Shown piece after piece: positions 17,648-25,306 of a stretch of DNA of 64,000 nt (position 1 is the first letter of the stretch; each line of letters starts with the position of its first letter). The stretch comes from Uliginosibacterium sp. 31-16 (lineage in GTDB: Bacteria; Pseudomonadota; Gammaproteobacteria; Burkholderiales; Rhodocyclaceae). Where the stretch lies: assembly GCF_030730865.1 (NCBI RefSeq), contig NZ_JAVALZ010000001.1:558001-622000 (forward strand). The letters run 5' to 3'. The position numbers and the translations under genes were made by a program. A model generated the notes under the pieces. It was not told the origin of the DNA, did no database searches, and worked only from the letters and a program-made list of their open reading frames with translations.

Positions 17648-18649
17648 ATGGAAACCTTGCTCCAACAGATCGTCAATGGCCTCGTCGTCGGCAGCGTGTA
17701 TGCGCTGGTCGCGCTGGGCTACACCATGGTCTACGGCATCCTCGGCCTGATCAACTTCGCCCACGGCGACGTGCTGATGGTCGGCGCCCTGGTGGCGCTG
17801 CAGGTCATTGTCTTCGTCCAGAAAACCTGGCCGGCACTGGGCACCATCCCCACGCTGCTGATCGGGCTCAGTGCTGCCATGATCGTGTGCATGGCCCTGG
17901 GCTACATCATCGAGCGGACCGCCTACCGGCGCCTGCGCAATGCTCCCCGGCTGGCTCCGCTCATCACCGCGATTGGCGTCTCCTTCCTGTTGCAGACCCT
18001 GGCCATGATCATCTGGGGCCGCAACTACCACAGCTTCCCGCAACTGATCTCCACGGCGCCACTGCAGCCGGTGGATGGCGTATTCATCACCCCGGTGCAG
18101 ATCATCATCCTGATCAGCTCGGCCCTGCTGATGGTGGCGCTGATCCTGCTGGTCAACAAGACCCGGCTGGGGCGAGCCATGCGCGCCACGGCCGAGAATC
18201 ACCGGGTTGCCAGCCTGATGGGCGTGGATACCAACAAGATCATCGCCATCACCTTCATCATCGGTTCTGGGCTGGCGGCCATTGCTGGCGTGATGTTCTC
18301 CTCGAACTACGGGGTGGCGCACTACGCGATGGGCTTCACCCCGGGCATCAAGGCCTTTACCGCGGCAGTACTGGGCGGGATCGGCAATCTGGGTGGAGCC
18401 ATGGTCGGCGGCATCGTGCTCGGGCTGGTGGAATCCATCGGCGCAGGCTATCTGGGCTCGGCCACCGATCTGTGCCACCTGCCGCTGTGGGCCCAATCGG
18501 CCTCACTGCAGGCGACCTGCGCCAACGGGGGTAGTTTTGAGCTGCTCTCCAGCAATTATCAGGACATTTTCGCCTTTGTCATTCTCGGCATTGTGCTGAT
18601 TTTCCGCCCCACCGGCCTGCTCGGCGAGCGGGTTTCCGACCGTGCATGA
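17648..18649 (+). CDS. livH: Branched-chain amino-acid ABC transporter permease LivH
   Basis: A 333-residue inner-membrane permease with about eight transmembrane segments. METLLQQIVNGLVVGSVYAL and YGILGLINFAHGD are classic LivH signatures, as is FTAAVLGGIGNLGGAMVGG near the C-terminal side. The ATG at 17648 was chosen; the open frame from 17582 includes terminator sequence. An extra loop around LGSATDLCHLPLWAQSASLQ is longer than in the E. coli protein. It pairs with LivM. Confidence 0.95.
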   Translation: METLLQQIVNGLVVGSVYALVALGYTMVYGILGLINFAHGDVLMVGALVALQVIVFVQKTWPALGTIPTLLIGLSAAMIVCMALGYIIERTAYRRLRNAPRLAPLITAIGVSFLLQTLAMIIWGRNYHSFPQLISTAPLQPVDGVFITPVQIIILISSALLMVALILLVNKTRLGRAMRATAENHRVASLMGVDTNKIIAITFIIGSGLAAIAGVMFSSNYGVAHYAMGFTPGIKAFTAAVLGGIGNLGGAMVGGIVLGLVESIGAGYLGSATDLCHLPLWAQSASLQATCANGGSFELLSSNYQDIFAFVILGIVLIFRPTGLLGERVSDRA

Positions 18650-18686
18650 CGCGGTTGGCCGAGACGAATTTTTCCGGAAGACATAA

Positions 18687-19787
18687 ATGAACGAACTCGC
18701 CGTAGCAATCCCCTGGCTGGGCAGCCGCAACCCGAAGGCCGCGCGCAGCGTGGTGCTGGCGCTGATGCTGATTGCCCCGCTGATTGCCGCCCTGTGTGGC
18801 AACACCTGGGTGCGCATTCTCGACTTTGCGCTGCTCTATGTAATGCTGGCTCTGGGCCTGAATCTTGTCGTCGGTTTTGCCGGCCTGCTTGATCTGGGCT
18901 ACATCGCCTTCTATGCCGTGGGCGCCTACACCTGGGCCTTCCTCGCCTCGCCGCACTTTGGCCTGCACCTGCCGTTCTGGCTGGTGCTGCCTGCCGGCGC
19001 CGGTTTTGCGGCACTGGCCGGGCTGATCCTCGGCGCCCCCGTGCTGCGTTTGCGTGGCGACTATCTCGCCATCGTGACGCTGGGCTTTGGTGAGATCGTG
19101 CGCATCTTCATGAACAACCTGAACTACCCGATCAACATCACCAACGGGCCGCAGGGCGTGAACATGCTGGACTCGCTGAACCTGTTCGGCTGGGATGTTT
19201 CGCGCCACATCCCGATCACCGACAACTTCAAGATCAACTCGCTGGTGATGTTCTACTACGTGTTCCTGCTCTTCGTGGTCGGCTCGGTCATCGTCATCCG
19301 CCGCCTGCAGGTTTCGCGCATCGGCCGCGGCTGGGCAGCCATCCGTGATGACGAACTGGCCGCCAAGGCCATCGGCATCAACACCCGCAACATGAAACTG
19401 CTGGCCTTTGCCATGGGCGCCACTTTCGGCGGCGTAGCCGGCGGTCTGTTCGGCAGCTTCCAGGGCTTCGTGTCGCCGGAATCCTTCTCGCTGATGGAGT
19501 CCATTGCGATCCTGACCATGGTGGTGTTCGGTGGCATGGGCAATCTGGGGGGCGTAATCATCGGAGCGATAGCCCTGTCGCTGCTGCCGGAAATCCTGCG
19601 CAGCGTGGCCTTGCCGGTGCAGCATGCGATCTTCGGCCATGTGATCCTTGACCCCGAAGTGCTGCGCATGCTGCTGCTGTCGCTGGCCATGATCCTCATG
19701 ATGCTGATCCGCCCGGCTGGCATGCTGCCCGCCCACGCACGCTACTCACGCCCGGAATTGGCCTCTGCCGGAAAGGGCAAGCAATGA
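18687..19787 (+). CDS. livM: Branched-chain amino-acid ABC transporter permease LivM
   Basis: A 366-residue polytopic permease. LNLVVGFAGLLDLGYIAFYAVGAY and the ATP-binding-protein contact loop GRGWAAIRDDELAAKAIGINTRNMKLLAF are family hallmarks. It forms the membrane channel with LivH. It is 37 bases downstream of livH and overlaps livG by four bases (ATGA at 19784). Confidence 0.95.
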   Translation: MNELAVAIPWLGSRNPKAARSVVLALMLIAPLIAALCGNTWVRILDFALLYVMLALGLNLVVGFAGLLDLGYIAFYAVGAYTWAFLASPHFGLHLPFWLVLPAGAGFAALAGLILGAPVLRLRGDYLAIVTLGFGEIVRIFMNNLNYPINITNGPQGVNMLDSLNLFGWDVSRHIPITDNFKINSLVMFYYVFLLFVVGSVIVIRRLQVSRIGRGWAAIRDDELAAKAIGINTRNMKLLAFAMGATFGGVAGGLFGSFQGFVSPESFSLMESIAILTMVVFGGMGNLGGVIIGAIALSLLPEILRSVALPVQHAIFGHVILDPEVLRMLLLSLAMILMMLIRPAGMLPAHARYSRPELASAGKGKQ

Positions 19788-20557
19788 GCATCACCCTTCT
19801 CGAAACCCAGAACATCAGTAAACGTTTCGGCGGACTGCAAGCCCTCACCGATGTGTCACTGACCATCAAGAAGGGCGAAATCTACGGCCTGATCGGCCCG
19901 AATGGCGCCGGCAAGACCACCTTCTTCAATGTGCTGACTGGCGCCTATACGCCGAATGGTGGCGAATTCATCTTTGCCGGCTCGGAGCTGCCCACCGGTA
20001 CCCCGCACGTGGTGGTGGAGCGCGGCATCGCGCGCACCTTCCAGAACATCCGCCTGTTCCGCGAAATGACCGCGCTGGAGAACGTGATGGCGGGCCACCA
20101 CCTGCGCTCGGATTCGAGCCTGTGGGGCATCCTCACCCAGAACCGTCACACCCGCGAGGAAGAGCGCCTAATTACCGAGCGTGCCTTCGAGATGCTGCGC
20201 TATGTCGGCATCGAGCATCACGCCACGACCCTGTCGCGCAATCTGTCCTACGGCGACCAGCGCCGTCTGGAAATCGCCCGCGCGCTGGCCACCGAGCCAC
20301 AGCTGCTGGCGCTGGATGAGCCGGCTGCGGGCATGAATGCCACCGAGACCGCGCAGCTGCGCGAGCTGATCTCGACGATCCGCCACGATGGCGTGACCGT
20401 GCTGTTGATCGAACACGATGTAAAACTGGTGATGGGCCTGTGCGACCGCGTCGCCGTACTGAATTTCGGCAAGAAGATCGCCGAAGACGTGCCGGCCGTG
20501 GTGCAGAAGAACCCCGATGTGATCGAAGCCTATCTGGGAAGCAGCCATGCCCACTGA
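19784..20557 (+). CDS. livG: Branched-chain amino-acid ABC transporter ATPase LivG
   Basis: A 257-residue ABC ATPase. Walker A is GPNGAGKTT, the signature is LSYGDQRRLEIARAL, and Walker B LLALDEPAAGMN. The N-terminus LLETQNISKRFGGLQALTDVS and the TFQNIRLFREMTALENVM stretch identify LivG over other ABC ATPases. Cytoplasmic, pairs with LivF. It overlaps livM by four bases and livF by 11. Confidence 0.95.
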   Translation: MSITLLETQNISKRFGGLQALTDVSLTIKKGEIYGLIGPNGAGKTTFFNVLTGAYTPNGGEFIFAGSELPTGTPHVVVERGIARTFQNIRLFREMTALENVMAGHHLRSDSSLWGILTQNRHTREEERLITERAFEMLRYVGIEHHATTLSRNLSYGDQRRLEIARALATEPQLLALDEPAAGMNATETAQLRELISTIRHDGVTVLLIEHDVKLVMGLCDRVAVLNFGKKIAEDVPAVVQKNPDVIEAYLGSSHAH

Positions 20558-21284
20558 AATCAAAGCACCCATTCTGCGTCTGCACGACGTGCAGATCGCC
20601 TACGGCCAGATCCAGGCCGTCAAGGGCATCGCCCTCGACGTCTATGCCGGCGAACTCGTCTGCCTAATCGGTGCCAACGGTGCCGGCAAGACCACGACCC
20701 TGAACGCCATCTCCGGCACTCTGCCCATCCGCGGCGGCAGCCTGCAATTCCAGGGGCAGGACATCACCTCCCTGCCCGCCCACCTGCGCCTGCGCGCGGG
20801 CATCGCGCTGGTGCCGGAAGGTCGCGGCATCTTCACCCGCCTGTCGGTGGAAGAGAACCTGCGCATGGGCGCTTACACCCGCGACGACAAGGACGGCATC
20901 GAGGCCGATCTGGAGCGTGTCTACACCATGCTGCCGCGCGTCAAAGAACGTCTGGCGCAAGTCGCCGGCACCCTCTCCGGTGGCGAGCAGCAGATGGTCG
21001 CGATCGGCCGCGCTTTGCTGTCGCGCCCCAAACTGCTGCTGCTGGACGAACCTTCGATGGGGCTGGCTCCACTGGTGGTGGAAAAGATTTTCGAAGTCGT
21101 GCAGACCGTGGTGAAGGAAGGCATGAGTATCCTGCTGGTCGAGCAGAACGCCAATCTCGCCCTTGAGTTCTCGCAGCGTGGCTACGTCATGGACGGCGGC
21201 AAGATCACCCTGGCCGGCAGCGGCGAGGATCTGCTGAACGATCCGAAAGTGCGCAGCGCCTATCTGGGCGAAGAAGCGGCCTGA
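20547..21284 (+). CDS. livF: Branched-chain amino-acid ABC transporter ATPase LivF
   Basis: A 245-residue ABC ATPase. Walker A GANGAGKTT, LVPEGRGIFTRLSVEENLRMG (LivF-specific), signature LSGGEQQMVAIGRAL and Walker B LLLLDEPSMGLAP. Its start lies inside livG (11-base overlap), so the two are coupled. It is the last gene of the liv operon; copies of the intergenic palindrome family follow. Confidence 0.95.
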   Translation: MPTEIKAPILRLHDVQIAYGQIQAVKGIALDVYAGELVCLIGANGAGKTTTLNAISGTLPIRGGSLQFQGQDITSLPAHLRLRAGIALVPEGRGIFTRLSVEENLRMGAYTRDDKDGIEADLERVYTMLPRVKERLAQVAGTLSGGEQQMVAIGRALLSRPKLLLLDEPSMGLAPLVVEKIFEVVQTVVKEGMSILLVEQNANLALEFSQRGYVMDGGKITLAGSGEDLLNDPKVRSAYLGEEAA

Positions 21285-21305
21285 GCGGCATCTGTTCTGG
21301 CAATA

Positions 21306-21430
21306 CCCGAAGAGCCGCTCCCGGCGGACCTCTTCGGGCACCACGCCTGAAGAAGGCCGCCACGAGCGGCTGTCCAGCATGGCCGCCTCAAGACCGCCAC
21401 CACACGCGGCTTGCGGGCACACGACAAGCG
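21306..21430. repeat. Dispersed intergenic palindrome, copy 3
   Basis: CCCGAAGAGCCGC ... GCGGACCTCTTCGGG (21306-21338) is a clear stem, followed by related half-units (GCCTGAAGAAGGCCGC, CACGCGGCTTGCGGG). It lies between convergent livF and the leftward protease operon, where it may act as a bidirectional mRNA end. Confidence 0.6.
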
Positions 21431-21464
21431 AGCCGGTCGCCCCACAGCAGTTGCTCAGTTTCGC

Positions 21465-22472
21465 CTACTTCGTTGCCTCATCCGGCGCCAGGGGCTGCTT
21501 GAAATCCACGAACACCAGGTCGTCGTCCACCGCGTACAGGCGACATTCGCCCCCATGGTTGATCTTCGTGCACGCGGCCAGCGCTTCGGCATACGGGCGC
21601 AGGGACTGGGCCGTCCGATAGGAACAGCCAGCACTACTGCTGATGGCAAAGGCTCGCGGGCTGTCAAAGCGCAGGAACTCCGCGTACAGCCTGTTGCAAC
21701 CGTCACTCACCTTCGTGCCGGGCGCATCACTGACGCGCCCCTCCACCGCCTTCGGCCGGGCCATGTCGGGCCGCTCCTTGAGCACTTCGCCGTCACGGAA
21801 CAGTTCGGCACTGGTGATGATGCCCAGTTGCAGGGCGTCCGTATCGGTCACCGCCTCACAGTAAGGCACGGTCTGGCGCTCCCCCCAGCAATGCATCACC
21901 GAGCCTTTGGATGTTCTGGCGGCCGGATGAAAGATCATCTTACTTTCCGTCGCCGGACTCGTACTCTGCAGCAGCGGCTGGTGCTGCGGACGCGTCTGTG
22001 GATACGACAGCTTCGAGTGATTGCGCCACCAGTCCATCAGGTTCGACCACGATTCACCACGATCCTCGCCTGCCGTATCCGGGAACTCGCCCGCGGCAAT
22101 GGTCAGGCGCACATACGTGGCCTCGGGGCGGGTTTCACCGCTGAACAGGCGTTCCTTGCCCGCCATGAACATCATCGGGCACACCAGACCGGCGCAAACC
22201 CCATGCACCACGGTTCTCACCCCGGCTTTCTCGATGATGCCGGCCAGCTCGCGCCCCCGGCTCCAGCCACCGCCACTCGGGCCGCGCAGGATCACGGTCT
22301 GGATCTCCGGAGTCAGCGCCTCCCGCAGGCGTGCTTCATCCCCGCTCGCATAGGCGCTGTGAATGATCATCACCCCCGAGCGCTTGAAGAAAACCATCGC
22401 CTCGGCCGGCCCCGCGAACAAGGCACACACCAGCAACAGCAGCCCCATCAATCCCGACAGTCCCGTGTTCAT
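21465..22472 (-). CDS. Exported ClpP-fold-like periplasmic protein (COG3904-like), active-site serine apparently missing
   Basis: A 335-residue protein with a signal peptide (MNTGLSGLMGLLLLVCALFAGPAEA). The first half follows the ClpP/crotonase-like pattern of predicted periplasmic proteases: a VILRGPSGGGWSRGRELAGIIEKAGVRTVVHG helix-strand, then CAGLVCPMMFMAGKERLF. In active relatives this position is usually C-A-S-A-C; here serine is replaced (residues 93-98). Several cysteines further on (CWGERQTVPYC, SSSAGC, ACTKINHGGEC) suggest disulfides. The ATG at 22472 follows a strong AGGAGG; another start overlapping the upstream stop (22502) exists. Last gene of the caspase-sigma operon. Function unknown. 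Confidence 0.65.
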   Translation of the reverse strand: MNTGLSGLMGLLLLVCALFAGPAEAMVFFKRSGVMIIHSAYASGDEARLREALTPEIQTVILRGPSGGGWSRGRELAGIIEKAGVRTVVHGVCAGLVCPMMFMAGKERLFSGETRPEATYVRLTIAAGEFPDTAGEDRGESWSNLMDWWRNHSKLSYPQTRPQHQPLLQSTSPATESKMIFHPAARTSKGSVMHCWGERQTVPYCEAVTDTDALQLGIITSAELFRDGEVLKERPDMARPKAVEGRVSDAPGTKVSDGCNRLYAEFLRFDSPRAFAISSSAGCSYRTAQSLRPYAEALAACTKINHGGECRLYAVDDDLVFVDFKQPLAPDEATK

Positions 22473-22498
22473 GCGGCCTCCCCTCCTGATCACTGCAC

Positions 22499-24133
22499 TC
22501 ATCTTGTCATCCCCTCTTTTTCTGCACCGGCCGCGCCTGGCACCCGCCTGCTCCGGGTCAGATCCAGCACACCCCAGCGGGCCGAGGCATCGTCAGCCGG
22601 TCTTGCCGCCTGACGCAGTACCTGACGCAAAGCCTCGCCCTGCAAGGCCGGATCAGCCCCCAGCAAGAGCGCGGCAAACCCTGTCACGAGCGGTGCCGCC
22701 GCCGAAGTCCCGATGAACCCGCTGACAGGAATCTGCGCCAGCAACTCCGGTTTGGCACGCCCGTCTTCGGTCGGCCCCCGGGCGCTGAAGGGCGCACTGC
22801 CCAATCCGTCCGGAGCCGCCGCCCCGACCGTCACGGCCGCCGCAGCGGTGCCCGGCGAGCCCAGACTGCCTTCGCGCTGGAAAGGCCGCATGCGTGCGGC
22901 TCCCTGCACGAAAACATGCACATCGCCCGGTGCGGCCAGGCGGGTTGCCCGCAGCCCCAGCAGGTAATGGCCGGGCTGCAGAACGCGCCCCAGCACTTCA
23001 ACCGGGCGCACCGCACCAGCCGCTTGGACGGTATCGGCTTGCGCCAGCAGTTCGCTGCGGCCATCCGCCGCAACGGCATACAGAAACACATCCAGATCGG
23101 CCGCCGAACCGTTCCAGGGCGTCCAGTTCAGATCAATGCTGACGGGCCCGGCCTGGGTCACCTCAAACACCAGCAGATCGCCCTGTCCTGCCACGCCGCC
23201 ATCCACCCAGCCATTGCGATTGGTGTCCGCAATCCGCCCGCGCCAATGCTGCTGCGCATGATTGCCCGCCGCCACGATGGTGGTGTGTCCTTGTCGTGCC
23301 AACCGGGCAATCATCTGGTCCAGTGGCGCCGAGCCATCCAGCGCCGACAGATAGCCACTGGCTGAAATGTTGATGAGCTGTGCGCCCTGCGCCGCCAGCC
23401 ACTGTGCAGCGGCCAGCACCTGACCTTCACCGGCATTGCGGCCATCACCCACGCTGGCCAGCAGAAGTGAGGCTTCAGGGGCCATCTGCTGGATCAGGCG
23501 TGCGCATTCGATGCCGTGAGCGGAGCCCTCGAATACGCTAGCGCCGGGCTTGCCGGCACGCTGTGCCAAAGGCGGCGCGAGGCCTGCCGCGGCATAGCCG
23601 GCAAAACCGAAATCGATGATTCCGACACGCACCCCGCGCCCGTTGCGGGCACGTTGCTGCAGCGCCAGCAGGGCCTCAGGCAAGGCAGCAGGCTCCGCCC
23701 CGCCCTCCCGGTTCAGCGCCTGCCCGCTGAGAACCGCCTGGGCTTCGATCAGACGGATGCCTTTGCCGGTGCGTGCCAGACGCTCAATCTGGTTGGCGGG
23801 CAGACTGGCATACACCATCTTGCCCTGCTGCACCTCCAGCATCCCTCCCATGCGCTGCAGCTCAGCCAGCCATGCCGGCTTCGCCTCGCCTTGCAAGGTA
23901 ATCCGCACGGCTAGCGGCTCTGCCGCCAGCGCGCCGGTGTATTGGTCCAGAATCTCGGTCAGAGCGGAGCTGACACGCGGCAAAGCCCGGAGCGGCGCAC
24001 GGCGCAGCAGCGGAGCAGGCGCCTCGATGCTGCGCGCGGCCTGCAATACCGCATCCGGCACCGGCCATGAGGCCTCCTGCCCCCAGGCCAGCGTGCCAAG
24101 CAGCACCAGCACGCATGCAATCACGCACTTCAT
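22499..24133 (-). CDS. Exported subtilisin-like (S8) serine protease
   Basis: A 544-residue protease. Signal peptide 1-18 (ACVLVLLGTLAWGQ), an N-terminal prodomain-like part (residues 20-160), then the catalytic residues in subtilase order: Asp174 (GIIDFG), His206 (SAHGIE), Asn291 (VAAGN), Ser477 (GTSAAAP). Between Asn291 and Ser477 lies an inserted domain of about 95 residues (around 318-412) with a beta-sandwich, PPC-like pattern (DLLVFEVTQAGPVSIDL, LQPGHYLLGLRA). It should act outside the cytoplasm. Its ATG overlaps the sigma stop by four bases, and its stop overlaps a possible start of the next gene, so it is coupled into the operon. Confidence 0.88.
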   Translation of the reverse strand: MKCVIACVLVLLGTLAWGQEASWPVPDAVLQAARSIEAPAPLLRRAPLRALPRVSSALTEILDQYTGALAAEPLAVRITLQGEAKPAWLAELQRMGGMLEVQQGKMVYASLPANQIERLARTGKGIRLIEAQAVLSGQALNREGGAEPAALPEALLALQQRARNGRGVRVGIIDFGFAGYAAAGLAPPLAQRAGKPGASVFEGSAHGIECARLIQQMAPEASLLLASVGDGRNAGEGQVLAAAQWLAAQGAQLINISASGYLSALDGSAPLDQMIARLARQGHTTIVAAGNHAQQHWRGRIADTNRNGWVDGGVAGQGDLLVFEVTQAGPVSIDLNWTPWNGSAADLDVFLYAVAADGRSELLAQADTVQAAGAVRPVEVLGRVLQPGHYLLGLRATRLAAPGDVHVFVQGAARMRPFQREGSLGSPGTAAAAVTVGAAAPDGLGSAPFSARGPTEDGRAKPELLAQIPVSGFIGTSAAAPLVTGFAALLLGADPALQGEALRQVLRQAARPADDASARWGVLDLTRSRRVPGAAGAEKEGMTR

Positions 24134-24744
24134 GCCGGAGCCTCGCCCGCGGTGGCCAGTCCGAGCAGGCTTTCGCGGATCTTGCGCACGCCATAGCGCA
24201 GACGGCTCTTCACGGTTTCGCGACTGGTTTCGGTGAGATGCGCAATTTCTTCCAGCGTGAGTTCGCCTTCAAAATGCAGCAGCACGGCCTCCCGCTGCGG
24301 CCCCGGCAGCGCCTCGATGGCGTCGATCAGGCAGGCGGCATTTTCGCGGCGCAAAGCATGCACTTCGGGCTGCCAGGTTGCCGCTGCGGCGACCTGCAAG
24401 GCCTCGCCGGTTTCATCCTCTTCAAGACTCTGCTCGATCCCGGCCAGCTTGCCATGACTGCGCAGGTAGTCGATGACCCGGTTCTGCACGATGCGATACA
24501 GCCAGGTCGTGAAGCGTGCACTGACGACGTAGCTCTCCGCCGCCGCGATGATCTTCATCCAGATTTCCTGACACAGCTCTTCTGCCACGCCGGCATGGCG
24601 ACATTGCCGCAGCGTCATCCGGTATACCGCATTCTTGTGGCGGGTATACAGGAGCTCGAATGCGGCAAAATCACCGGCGCTGAAGGCCAGCATCAGAGTC
24701 TCATCGCTCAGTTCCGCGGGGGAAGGAGTCACTGCCGTCCTCAT
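24130..24744 (-). CDS. ECF-family RNA polymerase sigma factor
   Basis: A 204-residue sigma-70 factor of the ECF type, with only regions 2 and 4. Region 2: FELLYTRHKNAVYRMTLRQC, AEELCQEIWMKI, FTTWLYRIVQNRVIDYLR. Region 4: LPGPQREAVLLHFEGELTLEEIAHLTETSRETVKSRLRYG. The ATG at 24744 overlaps the upstream gene's stop (ATGA), which settles the start; 14 more residues are possible upstream. It lies between a one-pass membrane protein (putative anti-sigma) and an exported protease. It probably transcribes envelope or protease genes, perhaps its own operon. Confidence 0.93.
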   Translation of the reverse strand: MRTAVTPSPAELSDETLMLAFSAGDFAAFELLYTRHKNAVYRMTLRQCRHAGVAEELCQEIWMKIIAAAESYVVSARFTTWLYRIVQNRVIDYLRSHGKLAGIEQSLEEDETGEALQVAAAATWQPEVHALRRENAACLIDAIEALPGPQREAVLLHFEGELTLEEIAHLTETSRETVKSRLRYGVRKIRESLLGLATAGEAPA

Positions 24745-25250
24745 CTGGGCGCCACGCCGGGCAAGCCTGCCAGGGTTGCCGCACAACCAGCCTGCCCAAG
24801 TCGCGCAATCTCATCCTGCAGGGCCTGGGCAGAGGCCGTCTCCGGCGTCACACGCAGTCGGCAGGGATCTGTCGCCTGCGTGCTGGCAGGAGCTTGCGCC
24901 GGTACTTGCAGCACGGGCAAGGGCGACACATCACCCTGCACCGCGGGCTCGCTCAGGCTTGCCGGCTGCAACAGGTTGGCGTCTGCACCGGTCTGCCCGC
25001 GCAAACCGCTCACGTTCATGACCACCAGCAGCAATCCGCTCACCGCCAGCCAGGCGCCACCGATGCGCCAGAAACGCTGTCGCCGGGAATGCTCACGTGC
25101 CGCCAGACGCCGGTCGGAGTGCACCCGGGCGGCCGCCAGAACCCGCGCATCCAGCGCCGCCGGACTTCCCACGGCCCGGCACGCCTCCCGATACTGCGCA
25201 GCAAATGGAGGCAGTTCAGGGATTTCAGCTTCTGCAGGTTCAACAGCCAT
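24741..25250 (-). CDS. One-pass membrane protein, putative anti-sigma factor
   Basis: A 169-residue protein with a charged N-terminal half (to residue 60), one transmembrane segment (about 62-80, GGAWLAVSGLLLVVMNVSGL) and a Pro/Ala-rich periplasmic C-terminus with two cysteines. This N-in, C-out layout directly before an ECF sigma gene is that of membrane anti-sigma factors. The zinc-binding HxxxCxxC motif of ZAS anti-sigmas is absent, so the identity is inferred from topology and context only. It overlaps the sigma gene by four bases and starts 56 bases after the caspase gene ends. It could instead be a sensor partner of the caspase. Confidence 0.6.
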   Translation of the reverse strand: MAVEPAEAEIPELPPFAAQYREACRAVGSPAALDARVLAAARVHSDRRLAAREHSRRQRFWRIGGAWLAVSGLLLVVMNVSGLRGQTGADANLLQPASLSEPAVQGDVSPLPVLQVPAQAPASTQATDPCRLRVTPETASAQALQDEIARLGQAGCAATLAGLPGVAPR

Positions 25251-25306
25251 GATGCTTCTTTCGTAAGTGCTCTTGCCGGTTCAACGCAGCGTAACGGTCA
25301 ATGGGG

